11,978 nt of DNA from Idiomarina sp. UBA6142. Lineage in GTDB: Bacteria > Pseudomonadota > Gammaproteobacteria > Enterobacterales > Alteromonadaceae. Made by a program: the position numbers and the translations under genes. Every line of letters starts with the position of its first letter. The stretch's first letter is position 1. The stretch lies in assembly GCA_002423905.1 (NCBI GenBank), contig DIVC01000080.1, forward strand, positions 8,935-20,912. The letters are read 5' to 3'. This document shows, one piece after another, positions 1-7,971 of this stretch. Under the pieces are notes generated by a model. That model had not been told where the DNA came from. It saw only the letters and a list, made by a program, of their open reading frames with translations, and ran no database searches.

Positions 1-60
<60 letters not shown>

Positions 61-98
61 TTATCGCACTAATGAAAGTCCTGGCACCTGTTCGTTGT

Positions 99-175
99 GG
101 TGGCTGTAGCTCAGTTGGTAGAGCCCCGGATTGTGATTCCGGTTGTCGTGGGTTCGAGTCCCATCAGCCACCCCA
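99..175 (+). tRNA. tRNA-His (anticodon GUG)
   Basis: A complete cloverleaf is visible. The acceptor strand GTGGCTG (100-106) pairs with CAGCCAC (165-171). The anticodon loop is TTGTGAT with anticodon GTG, the T arm contains GGTTCGAGTCC, and the encoded CCA is at 173-175. The extra 5' G at 99 can pair with C172 (C73); this is the G-1:C73 identity element recognised by histidyl-tRNA synthetase. The spacer from tRNA-Arg is 38 nt with no obvious promoter, so the cluster is probably one transcript. Confidence 0.97.
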
Positions 176-210
176 TTTTCTAAAATTCTTCCCGTAGAAT
201 CTGCATATGT

Positions 211-287
211 CGGCGAGTAGCGCAGCTTGGTAGCGCACTTGTTTTGGGTACAAGGGGTCGCTGGTTCGAATCCAGTCTCGCCGACCA
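211..287 (+). tRNA. tRNA-Pro (anticodon UGG)
   Basis: The acceptor strand CGGCGAG (211-217) pairs with CTCGCCG. The anticodon stem CTTGT/ACAAG encloses the loop TTTGGGT, giving anticodon TGG. The T arm GGTTCGAATCC and the encoded CCA end at 287 are present. It lies 35 nt after tRNA-His and is the last tRNA of the cluster. I see no T-rich intrinsic terminator in the 100 nt after it, so transcription may end by another route or read on into the Sel1 gene. Confidence 0.97.
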
Positions 288-326
288 TGCTGTTATTGTT
301 CTGTTGCCAATCATTACATCTTGTGT

Positions 327-355
327 TTGACCTTTGCTATCATGCTTACCATACT
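327..355 (+). promoter_or_regulatory. Candidate sigma70 promoter for the Sel1-repeat gene
   Basis: A -35-like TTGACC (327-332) and a -10-like CATACT (350-355) are separated by 17 nt. The predicted transcription start near 362 gives a leader of about 30 nt. The -35 matches consensus at 5 of 6 positions and the -10 at 4 of 6. This is pattern matching only; read-through from the tRNA cluster is an alternative. Confidence 0.45.
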
Positions 356-391
356 TGCAACAGATTCCGCGACTTGGATAAGGTAATGACG

Positions 392-1330
392 ATGCGCCAC
401 CAAAGCTACCTGCTTATCATGACGATCACAGCACTGATAACGTTCACCAGCAGTGCCTCTGATAACCCCAATGACCGATTGTGCAGCGATACTGTTTGTC
501 AGCAGCAACTCAGTCAGTTGCTTGACTATGCGCAAGCAGGAAGCCCTGATGCACAAATTATCGTTGCCGGAATGTTTGCCTCGGGTGAGGGTCTTGAGCG
601 TGATGATAAGCGGGCCCGCCGTTATCTCAATTTTGCCTTGCGTAATGGCCATCCAACTGCTTGGTATACCTATGCGGTATGGTTGCGCGAAGGTATTGCG
701 TTTGAGCGCAACCTAGACAAGTCACAGCAAATATTGCAACGTGCCGCCGAGCAGCTTAAACATCCGCAGGCACAATATGAGCTCGCCTTACAACGTCTGG
801 ACTGGCAGGGCGGTGATAATAACGCCGCAGCGCTATTATTAGAGCAAGCTGCGGCCGAGCAACACCAGCCTTCACGCTATTTATTAGCGCAACTGTTAGC
901 AGCGGGTTATGGCGTGCCAGCCGATCGAGAACGAGCGCTTGGGTTATTTTATCCATTGGCGCAACGTGATTATAAACAGTCATTGAAACGCTATCAGCAA
1001 CTGTTAGATGAGCTTGAAGGCGATGCTGGTAGTGCTGCGGTGGCAGCCATTACCGAGCGCCTGCAGGCACCGCGCAATGGTGACGTTGAGGTCATTGTGG
1101 TAAGTGGCCAGCGGATGCCCTTTGAACAAATGCTTGATGCCATGATTGAGGTTGTGGAAGCGACCAGTTTGTATACTGGCGGCAGCACAGGAAGCGGCAT
1201 CAGCGGGCAAGTTTGTGGTCAGGGAACGAGTCAGTGCAGTATTATTTATCGCCGCGGTGCAGATAGTAAAAAGAGTACTGGTTTTACGGTACTCGATGCA
1301 CTGCAACGCAGCGCATTCTCGAAGTTTTAA
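392..1330 (+). CDS. Secreted Sel1/TPR-like repeat protein of unknown function
   Basis: The product is about 312 aa. I chose ATG 392 because GGATAAGG (376-383) sits 8 nt upstream; ATG 386 is possible, and the longer open frame overlaps tRNA-Pro and is rejected. The N terminus has a basic pair, a hydrophobic stretch (residues 6-19) and an SSA-SD junction, which looks like a Sec signal peptide cleaved near residue 22. Residues about 45-200 contain four degenerate Sel1-like helical repeats (motifs such as ASGEGLERDDKRA and AAGYGVPADRERA), a scaffold usually used for protein contacts. After a linker, residues 231-241 read DVEVIVVSGQR, resembling the N-terminal TonB-box region of TonB-dependent receptors. 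Two cysteine pairs (Cys31/Cys36 and Cys275/Cys282) suggest disulfides in the periplasm. There is no lipobox cysteine and no catalytic motif that I recognise. It stands alone between tRNAs and tig, so context gives no function. Confidence 0.85.
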   Translation: MRHQSYLLIMTITALITFTSSASDNPNDRLCSDTVCQQQLSQLLDYAQAGSPDAQIIVAGMFASGEGLERDDKRARRYLNFALRNGHPTAWYTYAVWLREGIAFERNLDKSQQILQRAAEQLKHPQAQYELALQRLDWQGGDNNAAALLLEQAAAEQHQPSRYLLAQLLAAGYGVPADRERALGLFYPLAQRDYKQSLKRYQQLLDELEGDAGSAAVAAITERLQAPRNGDVEVIVVSGQRMPFEQMLDAMIEVVEATSLYTGGSTGSGISGQVCGQGTSQCSIIYRRGADSKKSTGFTVLDALQRSAFSKF

Positions 1331-1350
1331 CGTCGAAAGATTCCCAGCCG

Positions 1351-1382
1351 GAGCCGTTGGCGCAAAAAGTGCTACGCGGCTC
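1351..1382 (+). other. Imperfect hairpin downstream of the Sel1-repeat gene
   Basis: GAGCCG (1351-1356) pairs with CGGCTC (1377-1382). An inner short stem GCGC/GTGC closes an AAAAA loop. No T tract follows, so it is not a classical intrinsic terminator. It could be a 3'-end processing or stability structure for the upstream mRNA, or chance. The tig -35 element begins immediately after it. Confidence 0.25.
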
Positions 1383-1411
1383 TCGACTCGCTGGACCGCA
1401 GTCGCTATAAT
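1383..1411 (+). promoter_or_regulatory. Sigma70-type promoter of tig
   Basis: A perfect -10 TATAAT (1406-1411) has a -35-like TCGACT (1383-1388, 4 of 6 matches) exactly 17 nt upstream. The predicted start near 1418 gives a leader of about 64 nt before the tig ATG. It is the best promoter match in the 151-bp gap between the Sel1 gene and tig. Confidence 0.65.
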
Positions 1412-1481
1412 GCGGCGTCATTTTGAAGGGTCCCGAATGTAGTGGGCTCAAGGCCAATAGTGAAGCCGAGGTAATAAAGCA

Positions 1482-2783
1482 ATGCAGGTTTCTGTAGAGA
1501 CAGTCCAAGGATTAGAGCGCCGCGCGACCATTACTGTGCCGGCAGCAACCGTTGATAACGAAGTAAAACGCTTGCTAAAAGATGAGTACCGTAACCGCCG
1601 TATTAACGGTTTTCGTAAAGGTAAGGTACCACCGAACGTGTTGCACAAGTTATTCGGTAAAGAAGCCCGCGCCCGTGCTTCATCGAATGTGATGCAAAGC
1701 AAATATTTCGAAGCGATGATGCAAGAAAAGCTGAACCCAGTGGGCATGCCTAGCATTACCCCCGTGGTGAATCAAGAAGGCAAAGACTTGCAGTTTGCTG
1801 CTACGTTTGAAGTCTATCCTGAAGTGACCGTACAGGCGCTGGATAAACTGAAAATTGAAAAGCCGGATGTGACGGTGACCGAGGCTGACGTAGACACGAT
1901 GCTGGAAACACTGCGTAAACAACACGGTGGCTGGAAAGAAGTGAAACGTAAAGCGAAAAAAGGTGAGCGTATCACCATTGATTTCGTTGGTTCAATTGAT
2001 GGTACTGAATTCGAAGGTGGTAAAGCCGCTGACTTCGCTCTGGAATTAGGTCAAGGTCGAATGATCCCTGGCTTTGAAGAGCAAGTGATTGGGATGAAAG
2101 CCGGTGAAGAAAAAACCATCGAAGTGACTTTTCCAGACGATTACCACGCCGAAAACCTGAAAGCTAAACTGGCGCAGTTCGTGATCACCGCGAAGAAAGT
2201 TGAAGAGCGTGATTTGCCTGAGCTGAACGACGAGTTCGTGGCCTTATTTGGGATCAGCGAAGGTGGTGTTGACGCATTACGTGCCGAAGTTCGCAAGAAT
2301 ATGGAACGTGAGCTAAAAACCACCGTGAACGGCAAAGTGAAAGAGCAAGTGCTGAAAGGTTTGGTTGAGCACAACCAGGTTGACCTGCCAAAAGCCATGA
2401 TTGATCAAGAAATTGACAACCTGCGTAACCAAGCTATGCAGCGCTTTGGTCAGAACATGGCGCAAATGCCACAGTTACCAGCGAACTTGTTCGAAGAGCA
2501 GGCGAAAGAGCGGGTTAAAGTCGGTTTGTTGTTAGGCGAAGTGATTCGTAGCAACAACATGAAAGTCGATGATGCCAAGGTAGACGAAATTATCGCTACC
2601 AACGCTTCAGCTTATGAAGACCCAGCCGAAGTCATCGCTTACTATAAAGGTAACAATGAACTGTTGCAGCAAGTACGCAATGTCGCTCTTGAAGAGCAAG
2701 CAATTGATTTCATCGTAGCGCAAGCCAAAGTCAAAGCGAAAAAGACCAGCTTTGATGAGCTGATGAACCCAAAACAGAAATAA
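1482..2783 (+). CDS. tig: Trigger factor, ribosome-associated chaperone and peptidyl-prolyl isomerase
   Basis: The product is 433 aa, close to the 432 aa of the E. coli protein. It binds ribosomal protein L23 (uL23) at the exit tunnel and shields nascent chains. Residues 1-115 form the ribosome-binding domain with the signature GFRKGK at 43-48. Residues about 155-240 form the FKBP-type isomerase domain ([14 protein letters not shown] start, then the FEGG and MIPGFEE motifs). The rest is the helical chaperone cradle, ending in a lysine-rich tail (NPKQK). ATG 1482 has GAGGT (1468-1472) 9 nt upstream. It has its own promoter and a downstream terminator, so it is probably mainly monocistronic although it lies next to clpPX as in E. 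coli. All expected domains are present. Confidence 0.98.
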   Translation: MQVSVETVQGLERRATITVPAATVDNEVKRLLKDEYRNRRINGFRKGKVPPNVLHKLFGKEARARASSNVMQSKYFEAMMQEKLNPVGMPSITPVVNQEGKDLQFAATFEVYPEVTVQALDKLKIEKPDVTVTEADVDTMLETLRKQHGGWKEVKRKAKKGERITIDFVGSIDGTEFEGGKAADFALELGQGRMIPGFEEQVIGMKAGEEKTIEVTFPDDYHAENLKAKLAQFVITAKKVEERDLPELNDEFVALFGISEGGVDALRAEVRKNMERELKTTVNGKVKEQVLKGLVEHNQVDLPKAMIDQEIDNLRNQAMQRFGQNMAQMPQLPANLFEEQAKERVKVGLLLGEVIRSNNMKVDDAKVDEIIATNASAYEDPAEVIAYYKGNNELLQQVRNVALEEQAIDFIVAQAKVKAKKTSFDELMNPKQK

Positions 2784-2808
2784 GCTGTGACGATCCGGCA
2801 ACATAACG

Positions 2809-2838
2809 TTGACGGCATCTAGCGCAACTTGGTTTAAT
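2809..2838 (+). promoter_or_regulatory. Candidate sigma70 promoter for clpPX, overlapping the tig terminator
   Basis: TTGACG (2809-2814, 5 of 6) and TTTAAT (2833-2838, 5 of 6) are separated by 18 nt. The predicted start near 2845 falls inside the left arm of the terminator hairpin (2836-2848). A transcript from this promoter would lack most of that arm and so should escape the terminator, while tig transcripts would be stopped. I found no convincing sigma32 site here. Confidence 0.5.
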
Positions 2839-2868
2839 GGCTCGTATATCGGTATACGAGCCATTTTT
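2836..2868 (+). terminator. Intrinsic terminator after tig
   Basis: A perfect 13-bp stem (2836-2848 with 2853-2865) closes the tetraloop TCGG and is followed by TTTTATTT. The hairpin lies about 50 nt after the tig stop codon and about 20 nt before the clpP start. Confidence 0.88.
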
Positions 2869-2887
2869 ATTTCGGGAGTTGTTGATT

Positions 2888-3505
2888 ATGTCTGAGTTCG
2901 GATTGGATCCGGTGGCGCAATTGGTGCCAATGGTGGTTGAGCAAACCGCAAAAGGCGAACGAGCCTATGATATTTACTCACGCTTATTAAAAGAGCGGGT
3001 GATTTTTTTGGTTGGTCCGGTAGAAGACCACATGGCGAATTTAATTGTCGCGCAGCTATTATTTCTGGAATCAGAAAACCCTGATAAAGATATCCACTTG
3101 TATATTAATAGCCCCGGTGGTGCAGTCACGGCTGGCATGGCTATTTACGATACCATGAAGTTTATCAAGCCCGATGTGAGCACTGTGTGTATTGGTCAAG
3201 CCGCCAGCATGGGAGCGTTTTTACTCGCCGGTGGCGCGCAGGGTAAGCGCTTTTGCCTGCCCAATGCACGGGTCATGATTCACCAGCCGTTAGGCGGCTT
3301 TCAAGGTCAGGCTTCTGATTTTGAGATTCATGCCCGGCAGATTTTAGATATCAAAGATAAATTGAATCGGATGCTGGCAGAAAACACCGGTAAAGACGTA
3401 GAGCAAGTGGCAAAAGACACTGACCGTGACTATTTTATGTCGGCGCAAGAAGCGGTGGATTATGGCCTGGTGGACAAGGTCTTGAGCCAGCGTACTGGAG
3501 AGTAG
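2888..3505 (+). CDS. clpP: ATP-dependent Clp protease proteolytic subunit ClpP
   Basis: The product is 205 aa against 207 in E. coli. It is the serine peptidase that forms the two-ring barrel into which ClpX or ClpA feeds unfolded substrates in the cytoplasm. The catalytic triad is visible: Ser107 in GQAASMGA, His132 in MIHQPLGG and Asp181 in TDRDYFMS. The spacing equals that of the E. coli triad. The oxyanion/strand motif INSPGG is at 73-78. ATG 2888 is preferred because GGGAG (2874-2878) precedes it by 9 nt; an in-frame ATG at 2837 lies inside the terminator stem and is rejected. A short N-terminal propeptide may be autocleaved, as in other enterobacterial-type ClpPs. It is followed by clpX after a single base. 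Confidence 0.98.
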   Translation: MSEFGLDPVAQLVPMVVEQTAKGERAYDIYSRLLKERVIFLVGPVEDHMANLIVAQLLFLESENPDKDIHLYINSPGGAVTAGMAIYDTMKFIKPDVSTVCIGQAASMGAFLLAGGAQGKRFCLPNARVMIHQPLGGFQGQASDFEIHARQILDIKDKLNRMLAENTGKDVEQVAKDTDRDYFMSAQEAVDYGLVDKVLSQRTGE

Positions 3506-3506
3506 C

Positions 3507-4799
3507 ATGACGAGTAAAACCCAAGGTAATGGCGACAAGCCATTGTTTTGTACCTTTTGTGGAAAAAGTCAGCACGAAGTTCGCAAACTAATTGCCGGGC
3601 CTTCGGTGTTCATCTGCGATGAATGCGTTGATCTGTGCAATGACATCTTGCAGGAAGAAATTAAGAATATTTCGCCCACTGAACGTAGTGATCAATTACC
3701 CACACCACGGGAAATTCGTGCTCACCTTGATGAGTACGTTATTGGTCAAGACTTAGCAAAAAAAGTGCTGGCGGTGGCGGTTTATAATCACTACAAACGC
3801 TTACATAATGCTGGTAAGAGCTCGGCCAACAAGAGCGAAGACCACGTTGAACTGGGCAAGAGTAATATCTTGCTGATTGGTCCAACCGGTTCGGGTAAGA
3901 CCTATTTGGCGGAGACCTTAGCGCGTTTCTTAGATGTGCCCTTTACCATGGCCGATGCCACCACTCTAACTGAAGCGGGTTATGTCGGTGAAGATGTTGA
4001 AAACATCATTCAAAAACTGCTGCAAAAGTGCGATTACGATGTGGAGAAAGCGCAGCGCGGTATCGTCTACATTGACGAAATTGACAAGATTTCTCGCAAA
4101 TCAGACAATCCGTCGATTACCCGCGATGTCTCCGGTGAAGGTGTACAACAAGCCTTATTGAAGCTAATTGAAGGCACTATTGCGGCGGTCCCACCGCAAG
4201 GTGGACGTAAGCATCCACAGCAAGAATTTGTGCAGGTAGATACCTCTAAGATCCTGTTTATCTGTGGTGGCGCCTTTGCTGGACTGGATAAAGTGATTGA
4301 GCAGCGCATCAGCGTTGGTACCGGCATTGGCTTTGGTGCACAAGTGAAAAGTAAACGGCCGAAAGCTGAGGGTGAAACCCTAGCAAAGGTAGAGCCAGCT
4401 GATTTAGTGAAGTTTGGCTTGATCCCGGAGTTTATTGGTCGCTTACCAGTGCTGGCAACTCTGACCGAGCTGGATGAAGACGCGCTAGTACAAATTCTGG
4501 CCCAGCCAAAGAATGCCTTAACCAAGCAATATGCGGCGTTACTGCAAATGGAAGGGGTGGACTTAGAGTTCCGTGAAGATGCGTTGCGAGCGATTGCCCG
4601 CAAAGCGATGGAGCGCAAGACCGGCGCACGTGGGCTGCGCTCTATCGTTGAGGCAGTGCTGTTAGACACCATGTACGATTTACCTTCGGTTGATAACGTA
4701 GCTAAAGTAGTGATTGATGAATCAGTCATCAAGGGCGATTCACAGCCTATTTTGATCTATCACAATCAAGCGAAAGAAAAGCACGCTGCGGGTGAATAA
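3507..4799 (+). CDS. clpX: ClpX, AAA+ unfoldase of the ClpXP protease
   Basis: The product is 430 aa (E. coli 424). The hexamer recognises substrates, for example ssrA-tagged proteins, then unfolds them with ATP and passes them to ClpP. The zinc-binding domain has Cys15, Cys18, Cys37 and Cys40. The Walker A is GPTGSGKT (125-132) and the Walker B is IVYIDEID (186-193). The pore loop GYVG is at 158-161, the RKH loop at 234-236, and the ClpP-docking IGF loop at 274-276. The sensor-2 GAR motif is at 373-375. The start has GGAG (3497-3500) 6 nt upstream, within the end of clpP, and the genes are separated by one base, so translation is probably coupled. All functional motifs are intact. Confidence 0.98.
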   Translation: MTSKTQGNGDKPLFCTFCGKSQHEVRKLIAGPSVFICDECVDLCNDILQEEIKNISPTERSDQLPTPREIRAHLDEYVIGQDLAKKVLAVAVYNHYKRLHNAGKSSANKSEDHVELGKSNILLIGPTGSGKTYLAETLARFLDVPFTMADATTLTEAGYVGEDVENIIQKLLQKCDYDVEKAQRGIVYIDEIDKISRKSDNPSITRDVSGEGVQQALLKLIEGTIAAVPPQGGRKHPQQEFVQVDTSKILFICGGAFAGLDKVIEQRISVGTGIGFGAQVKSKRPKAEGETLAKVEPADLVKFGLIPEFIGRLPVLATLTELDEDALVQILAQPKNALTKQYAALLQMEGVDLEFREDALRAIARKAMERKTGARGLRSIVEAVLLDTMYDLPSVDNVAKVVIDESVIKGDSQPILIYHNQAKEKHAAGE

Positions 4800-4826
4800 T
4801 TCACTTAGTTAGGCTAAAAAAACTGC

Positions 4827-4853
4827 AAAAAGGGCCATTTAGGCCCTTTTTTT
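4827..4853 (+). terminator. Intrinsic terminator after clpX
   Basis: AAAAAGGGCC (4827-4836) pairs with GGCCCTTTTT (4842-4851) around the loop ATTTA, with a run of seven T's at 4847-4853. It ends the clpPX transcript about 30 nt after the stop codon and separates it from lon. The A-rich left arm would allow some activity in both directions. Confidence 0.9.
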
Positions 4854-4863
4854 GTGCAAATCA

Positions 4864-4890
4864 TTGAACTTTATCTGTATCGCCCCATAT
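4864..4890 (+). promoter_or_regulatory. Sigma32 (RpoH) heat-shock promoter of lon
   Basis: TTGAA (4864-4868) is followed after 14 nt by CCCCATAT (4883-4890). The known sigma32 pattern is CTTGAA, 13-17 nt, then CCCCATNT, so the -10 matches fully and the -35 core TTGAA is complete. It lies directly after the clpX terminator and 50 nt before the lon start. E. coli lon is a classical RpoH-dependent gene, which supports the assignment. Confidence 0.82.
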
Positions 4891-4940
4891 TACAGAGTAA
4901 GATAGTTGTACCTCACGATGTTAGCGACCTGGAGAAGTAT

Positions 4941-7280
4941 ATGAGCGAAGAACGGGTTGAACGCCTTAGTATCCCAGTCTTACCCCTACGCGATGTAGTG
5001 GTCTACCCACACATGGTGATCCCGTTATTTGTTGGGCGCGAGAAGTCTATTCGCTGCCTAGAAGCTGCTATGGCTGCCGACAAACAAGTATTTTTGGCAG
5101 CGCAAAAAGATGCCACGGTGGATGAACCTGAGCAGCAAGATATTCACCCGATTGGCACCGTAGCCACTATTTTACAGTTACTGAAGCTCCCTGATGGCAC
5201 GGTCAAAGTGTTGGTCGAAGGTGGACAACGTGCGCAGCTGGATGTATTTGAGGAATCCGACGACTTCTTTCGGGCGCAGGTTCATTATCTAGCTTCAGAT
5301 CGGATGGAAGACAAAGAAGAAGAAGTGATGATCCGTTCCGCGGTGAATCAGTTCGAAGGCTATGTGAAACTGAATAAAAAGATCCCGCCGGAAGTGCTCA
5401 CGTCGTTGTCAGGAATTGATGAAGCTGATCGTCTAGCCGATACCATGGCCGCGCATATGCCGTTGAAATTGGCGGACAAGCAGCGGGTGTTAGAAATTAC
5501 CGATGTACGCGAGCGGCTAGATTTCTTAATGGCGTTGATGGAGGGCGAGATCGACCTATTACAGGTGGAGAAGCGCATTCGCACGCGGGTTAAGAAGCAG
5601 ATGGAAAAAAGCCAACGCGAGTACTATTTGAATGAGCAAATGAAGGCCATTCAAAAAGAACTGGGCGAAATGGAAGATGGCCCCGATGAATTTGAAACCT
5701 TGCAGCGGAAAATTGATGACGCCCAAATGCCGGCTGAAGCCGAGCAGAAAACGCGGGCAGAATTGCAAAAACTGAAAATGATGTCGCCGATGTCGGCTGA
5801 AGCAACCGTGGTACGCGGTTATATCGACTGGATGGTATCGGTACCGTGGAAAAAACGCTCACGGATTAAAAAGGACCTCGCCAACGCTGAGAAAATTCTC
5901 GATGCTGACCATTATGGCCTAGAGAAAGTGAAAGAGCGCATTCTGGAGTATTTGGCGGTGCAGCAACGGACTAACAAAGTCCGCGGTGCTATTTTATGTT
6001 TGGTCGGCCCACCAGGCGTGGGTAAAACCTCGTTAGGGCAGTCGATTGCCAAGGCGACTGGGCGGAAATACATTCGCATGGCACTGGGTGGCGTGCGTGA
6101 CGAAGCGGAAATCCGCGGTCATCGGCGCACTTATATCGGTTCAATGCCGGGTAAACTGATTCAGAAGATGTCTAAGGTGGGTGTGCGCAACCCATTGTTC
6201 TTACTCGATGAAATCGACAAGATGGCATCCGATATGCGCGGTGATCCGGCCTCAGCACTGCTGGAAGTGCTTGATCCTGAGCAGAATATTAATTTTAACG
6301 ATCATTATCTTGAAGTTGACTACGACCTGTCTGATGTAATGTTCGTGGCAACTTCAAATAGCATGAATATTCCTGGGCCATTATTGGACCGGATGGAAGT
6401 GATTCGCTTGTCGGGTTATACCGAAGACGAAAAGCTCAACATTGCAAAGCGCCATTTGTTGCCGAAACAAATAGAACGTAATGGGCTGAAGAGTAAGGAA
6501 ATTAAGGTCACCGATGATGCCATCAACGGAATTATTCGGTATTACACGCGTGAAGCCGGGGTACGCAGCTTAGAACGTGAAATTTCACGGTTATGCCGTA
6601 AAGCGGTGAAGAAAATTGTGCTGGATAAGCGCGTCAAGCATGTTGAGATCAATGGCAAGAATTTGGCCAGCTTCTTAGGGGTGCAGCGGTTTGACTTTGG
6701 TCGTGCCGAAGACAATAACCAAGTCGGTCAAGTGACTGGTTTGGCGTGGACTGAAGTCGGCGGTGACTTACTCACCATTGAGGCGACTAACGTAGCCGGT
6801 AAAGGCAAGATTACCTCGACGGGCTCGCTGGGTGACGTGATGCAGGAATCCATTCAAACAGCACTCACAGTAGTACGCAGCCGCAGTGATAAACTCGGTA
6901 TTGCCGATGATTTCCATGAAAAACGCGATATTCACGTGCACGTTCCTGAGGGTGCGACACCCAAAGATGGCCCGAGCGCGGGTATTGCTATGGTCACTGC
7001 CCTGGTGTCGTCATTAACCCATATTCCAGTGCGCGCCGATGTGGCGATGACCGGTGAAATTACCCTGCGTGGCGAAGTGCTTGCTATTGGTGGTTTGAAA
7101 GAGAAATTGCTGGCGGCACATCGTGGTGGTATCAAACATGTACTGATTCCAAAAGATAACGAACGTGATTTGGAAGAAATCAGTGCTAATGTGAAGGGCG
7201 ATTTGACCATTCAGCCGGTGCAATGGATCGATGAAGTGTTGGCTGTAGCACTTGAAAGTCAGCCAAAACCGAGCAAATAG
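4941..7280 (+). CDS. lon: ATP-dependent protease Lon
   Basis: The product is 779 aa (E. coli 784). This hexameric AAA+ serine protease degrades misfolded proteins and regulators in the cytoplasm. The N-terminal substrate-binding LON domain begins at [12 protein letters not shown] (14-25). A charged coiled-coil region lies near 210-280. The Walker A is GPPGVGKT (356-363) and the Walker B is LFLLDEID (419-426). The protease domain carries the catalytic dyad Ser679 (in PKDGPSAG) and Lys722 (in [10 protein letters not shown]), the same numbering as E. coli. ATG 4941 has GGAGAAG (4931-4937) at good spacing; the in-frame extension back to about 4854 overlaps the heat-shock promoter and is rejected. 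Its separate terminator-promoter boundary suggests regulation independent of clpPX. Confidence 0.98.
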   Translation: MSEERVERLSIPVLPLRDVVVYPHMVIPLFVGREKSIRCLEAAMAADKQVFLAAQKDATVDEPEQQDIHPIGTVATILQLLKLPDGTVKVLVEGGQRAQLDVFEESDDFFRAQVHYLASDRMEDKEEEVMIRSAVNQFEGYVKLNKKIPPEVLTSLSGIDEADRLADTMAAHMPLKLADKQRVLEITDVRERLDFLMALMEGEIDLLQVEKRIRTRVKKQMEKSQREYYLNEQMKAIQKELGEMEDGPDEFETLQRKIDDAQMPAEAEQKTRAELQKLKMMSPMSAEATVVRGYIDWMVSVPWKKRSRIKKDLANAEKILDADHYGLEKVKERILEYLAVQQRTNKVRGAILCLVGPPGVGKTSLGQSIAKATGRKYIRMALGGVRDEAEIRGHRRTYIGSMPGKLIQKMSKVGVRNPLFLLDEIDKMASDMRGDPASALLEVLDPEQNINFNDHYLEVDYDLSDVMFVATSNSMNIPGPLLDRMEVIRLSGYTEDEKLNIAKRHLLPKQIERNGLKSKEIKVTDDAINGIIRYYTREAGVRSLEREISRLCRKAVKKIVLDKRVKHVEINGKNLASFLGVQRFDFGRAEDNNQVGQVTGLAWTEVGGDLLTIEATNVAGKGKITSTGSLGDVMQESIQTALTVVRSRSDKLGIADDFHEKRDIHVHVPEGATPKDGPSAGIAMVTALVSSLTHIPVRADVAMTGEITLRGEVLAIGGLKEKLLAAHRGGIKHVLIPKDNERDLEEISANVKGDLTIQPVQWIDEVLAVALESQPKPSK

Positions 7281-7290
7281 TCGTTGCAAA

Positions 7291-7345
7291 ACGAGAAAAT
7301 GCGGTCTGTAGGGGTGAAATATGCCGCTAGACCGCATTCTTTCGT
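7291..7345 (+). other. Imperfect hairpin downstream of lon, possible weak terminator
   Basis: AATGCGGTCT (7298-7307) pairs perfectly with AGACCGCATT (7329-7338). The stem continues outward as ACGAGA (7291-7296) with TTTCGT-type bases at 7340-7345, across one mismatch and one G-T pair, giving about 16 pairs around a 21-nt loop. Only TTCTTTC follows, not a clean T tract. It is the only candidate I see for the 3' end of the lon mRNA. Confidence 0.4.
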
Positions 7346-7497
7346 CAAAAAATTTGTGAAAAAGGGTTCTCAAGATAATTTCTTGTGGTAGCCTAGAGTC
7401 AAAGTGAGTTTCCAGTATAAAAACCGTTAAGGCTAAACTGGCATATCACTTGAACAACAGGGAGTACGCGAAGCAGTCTGCTAGCCTGTTGAGGAGC

Positions 7498-7526
7498 TTG
7501 AACAAAGTGTGCAAGCTTGTTATAAC
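7498..7526 (+). promoter_or_regulatory. Extended -10 sigma70 promoter of hupB
   Basis: TTGAAC (7498-7503) and TATAAC (7521-7526) are separated by exactly 17 nt, and TGT just before the -10 makes it an extended -10 element. The predicted start near 7533 gives a leader of about 73 nt. The perfect dyad AGCTTG-N11-CAAGCT (7495-7517) covers the -35 and spacer. It probably drives hupB and the tRNA-Asp after it. Confidence 0.72.
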
Positions 7527-7605
7527 CTTCGCTGGCCCATTGTTGTAAACAGAACGCACATGGAACCATGCAAATCTCATAAAAATAATCTAAGGGGATG
7601 ATACT

Positions 7606-7878
7606 GTGAACAAGTCTCAGTTAGTTGACAAAATCGCAGATGGCGCAGAAATTTCTAAAGCTGCTGCTGCACGTGCACTTGACTCTTTCATTTCAGCAGT
7701 AACTGACGCTCTGAAAAGTGGTGAGCAAGTCGCTTTAGTCGGTTTTGGTACCTTCAGTGTACGTGAGCGTTCAGCACGTACTGGCCGTAACCCGCAAACT
7801 GGCAAAACCATCCAGATCGCAGCAGCTAAAGTACCTTCTTTCAAAGCAGGTAAAGCACTGAAAGATTCGGTAAACTAA
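7606..7878 (+). CDS. hupB: DNA-binding protein HU, beta-type subunit
   Basis: The product is 90 aa, the standard HU length. HU dimers bind and bend DNA without strong sequence preference and compact the nucleoid. The family signature [18 protein letters not shown] spans about residues 46-63, including the RNP tip of the DNA-wrapping beta arm, and the alpha-helical N-terminal body starts [11 protein letters not shown]. The start is GTG at 7606, with AAGGGG (7592-7597) 8 nt upstream; E. coli hupB also uses GTG. The position between lon and ppiD identifies it as the hupB type rather than hupA. The stop codon is only 7 nt before a tRNA-Asp gene, with no terminator between, so the two are probably transcribed together. 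Confidence 0.97.
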   Translation: MNKSQLVDKIADGAEISKAAAARALDSFISAVTDALKSGEQVALVGFGTFSVRERSARTGRNPQTGKTIQIAAAKVPSFKAGKALKDSVN

Positions 7879-7885
7879 TCACTCA

Positions 7886-7962
7886 GGAGCGGTAGTTCAG
7901 TTGGTTAGAATACCGGCCTGTCACGCCGGGGGTCGCGGGTTCGAGTCCCGTCCGTTCCGCCA
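7886..7962 (+). tRNA. tRNA-Asp (anticodon GUC)
   Basis: The acceptor strand GGAGCGG (7886-7892) pairs with the CCGTTCC strand before GCCA. The anticodon loop CTGTCAC gives anticodon GTC, the T arm contains GGTTCGAGTCC, and the CCA end is encoded at 7960-7962. It follows the hupB stop codon by 7 nt, with no promoter room between the genes and no good promoter seen in the end of hupB. An mRNA-tRNA co-transcript cut by RNases is the simplest reading. Confidence 0.97.
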
Positions 7963-7971
7963 GAGATTATA

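Larger units (their letters stand above)
7281..7605 (+). other. Intergenic region between lon and hupB
   Basis: These 325 nt hold no convincing gene. They contain the imperfect hairpin at 7291-7345 and an A/T-rich stretch with a weak TTGTGA/TAATTT promoter-like pair (7354-7381). Next come a dyad CAACAGG/CCTGTTG (7455-7461 and 7485-7491) and the main hupB promoter (7498-7526), overlapped by the dyad AGCTTG/CAAGCT (7495-7500 and 7512-7517). Just upstream of the gene is CATGG-AA-CCATG (7559-7570), inside the predicted 73-nt leader. The dyads could be operator or mRNA-folding sites, and none matches a regulator I can name. Confidence 0.5.

Noticed and set aside
227..391. N-terminal extension of the Sel1 protein from ATG 227
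   Set aside because: It overlaps tRNA-Pro, lacks a ribosome binding site, and would hide a good signal peptide that begins at 386/392.
2837..2887. Upstream ATG for clpP at 2837
   Set aside because: It lies inside the terminator stem; ATG 2888 has a proper GGGAG site and gives the usual ClpP N terminus.
4067..4732. 221-codon open frame on the minus strand opposite clpX
   Set aside because: It is a serine-rich antisense shadow of a highly conserved gene, with no recognisable domain.
4854..4940. N-terminal extension of lon
   Set aside because: The extra residues are unlike Lon, and the region holds the terminator tail and the sigma32 promoter; ATG 4941 has a strong ribosome binding site.
7355..7373. 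CRP-like half site TGTGA upstream of hupB
   Set aside because: The second half (TCACA) is missing at the required spacing.
7299..7391. 30-codon open frame between lon and hupB
   Set aside because: It starts inside the hairpin arm with poor ribosome-binding spacing and has no recognisable features; probably chance.
7598..7609. Mini open frame ATG-ATA-CTG-TGA overlapping the hupB GTG start
   Set aside because: The AAGGGG site abuts this ATG directly, which is too close for initiation, but is well spaced for the GTG.
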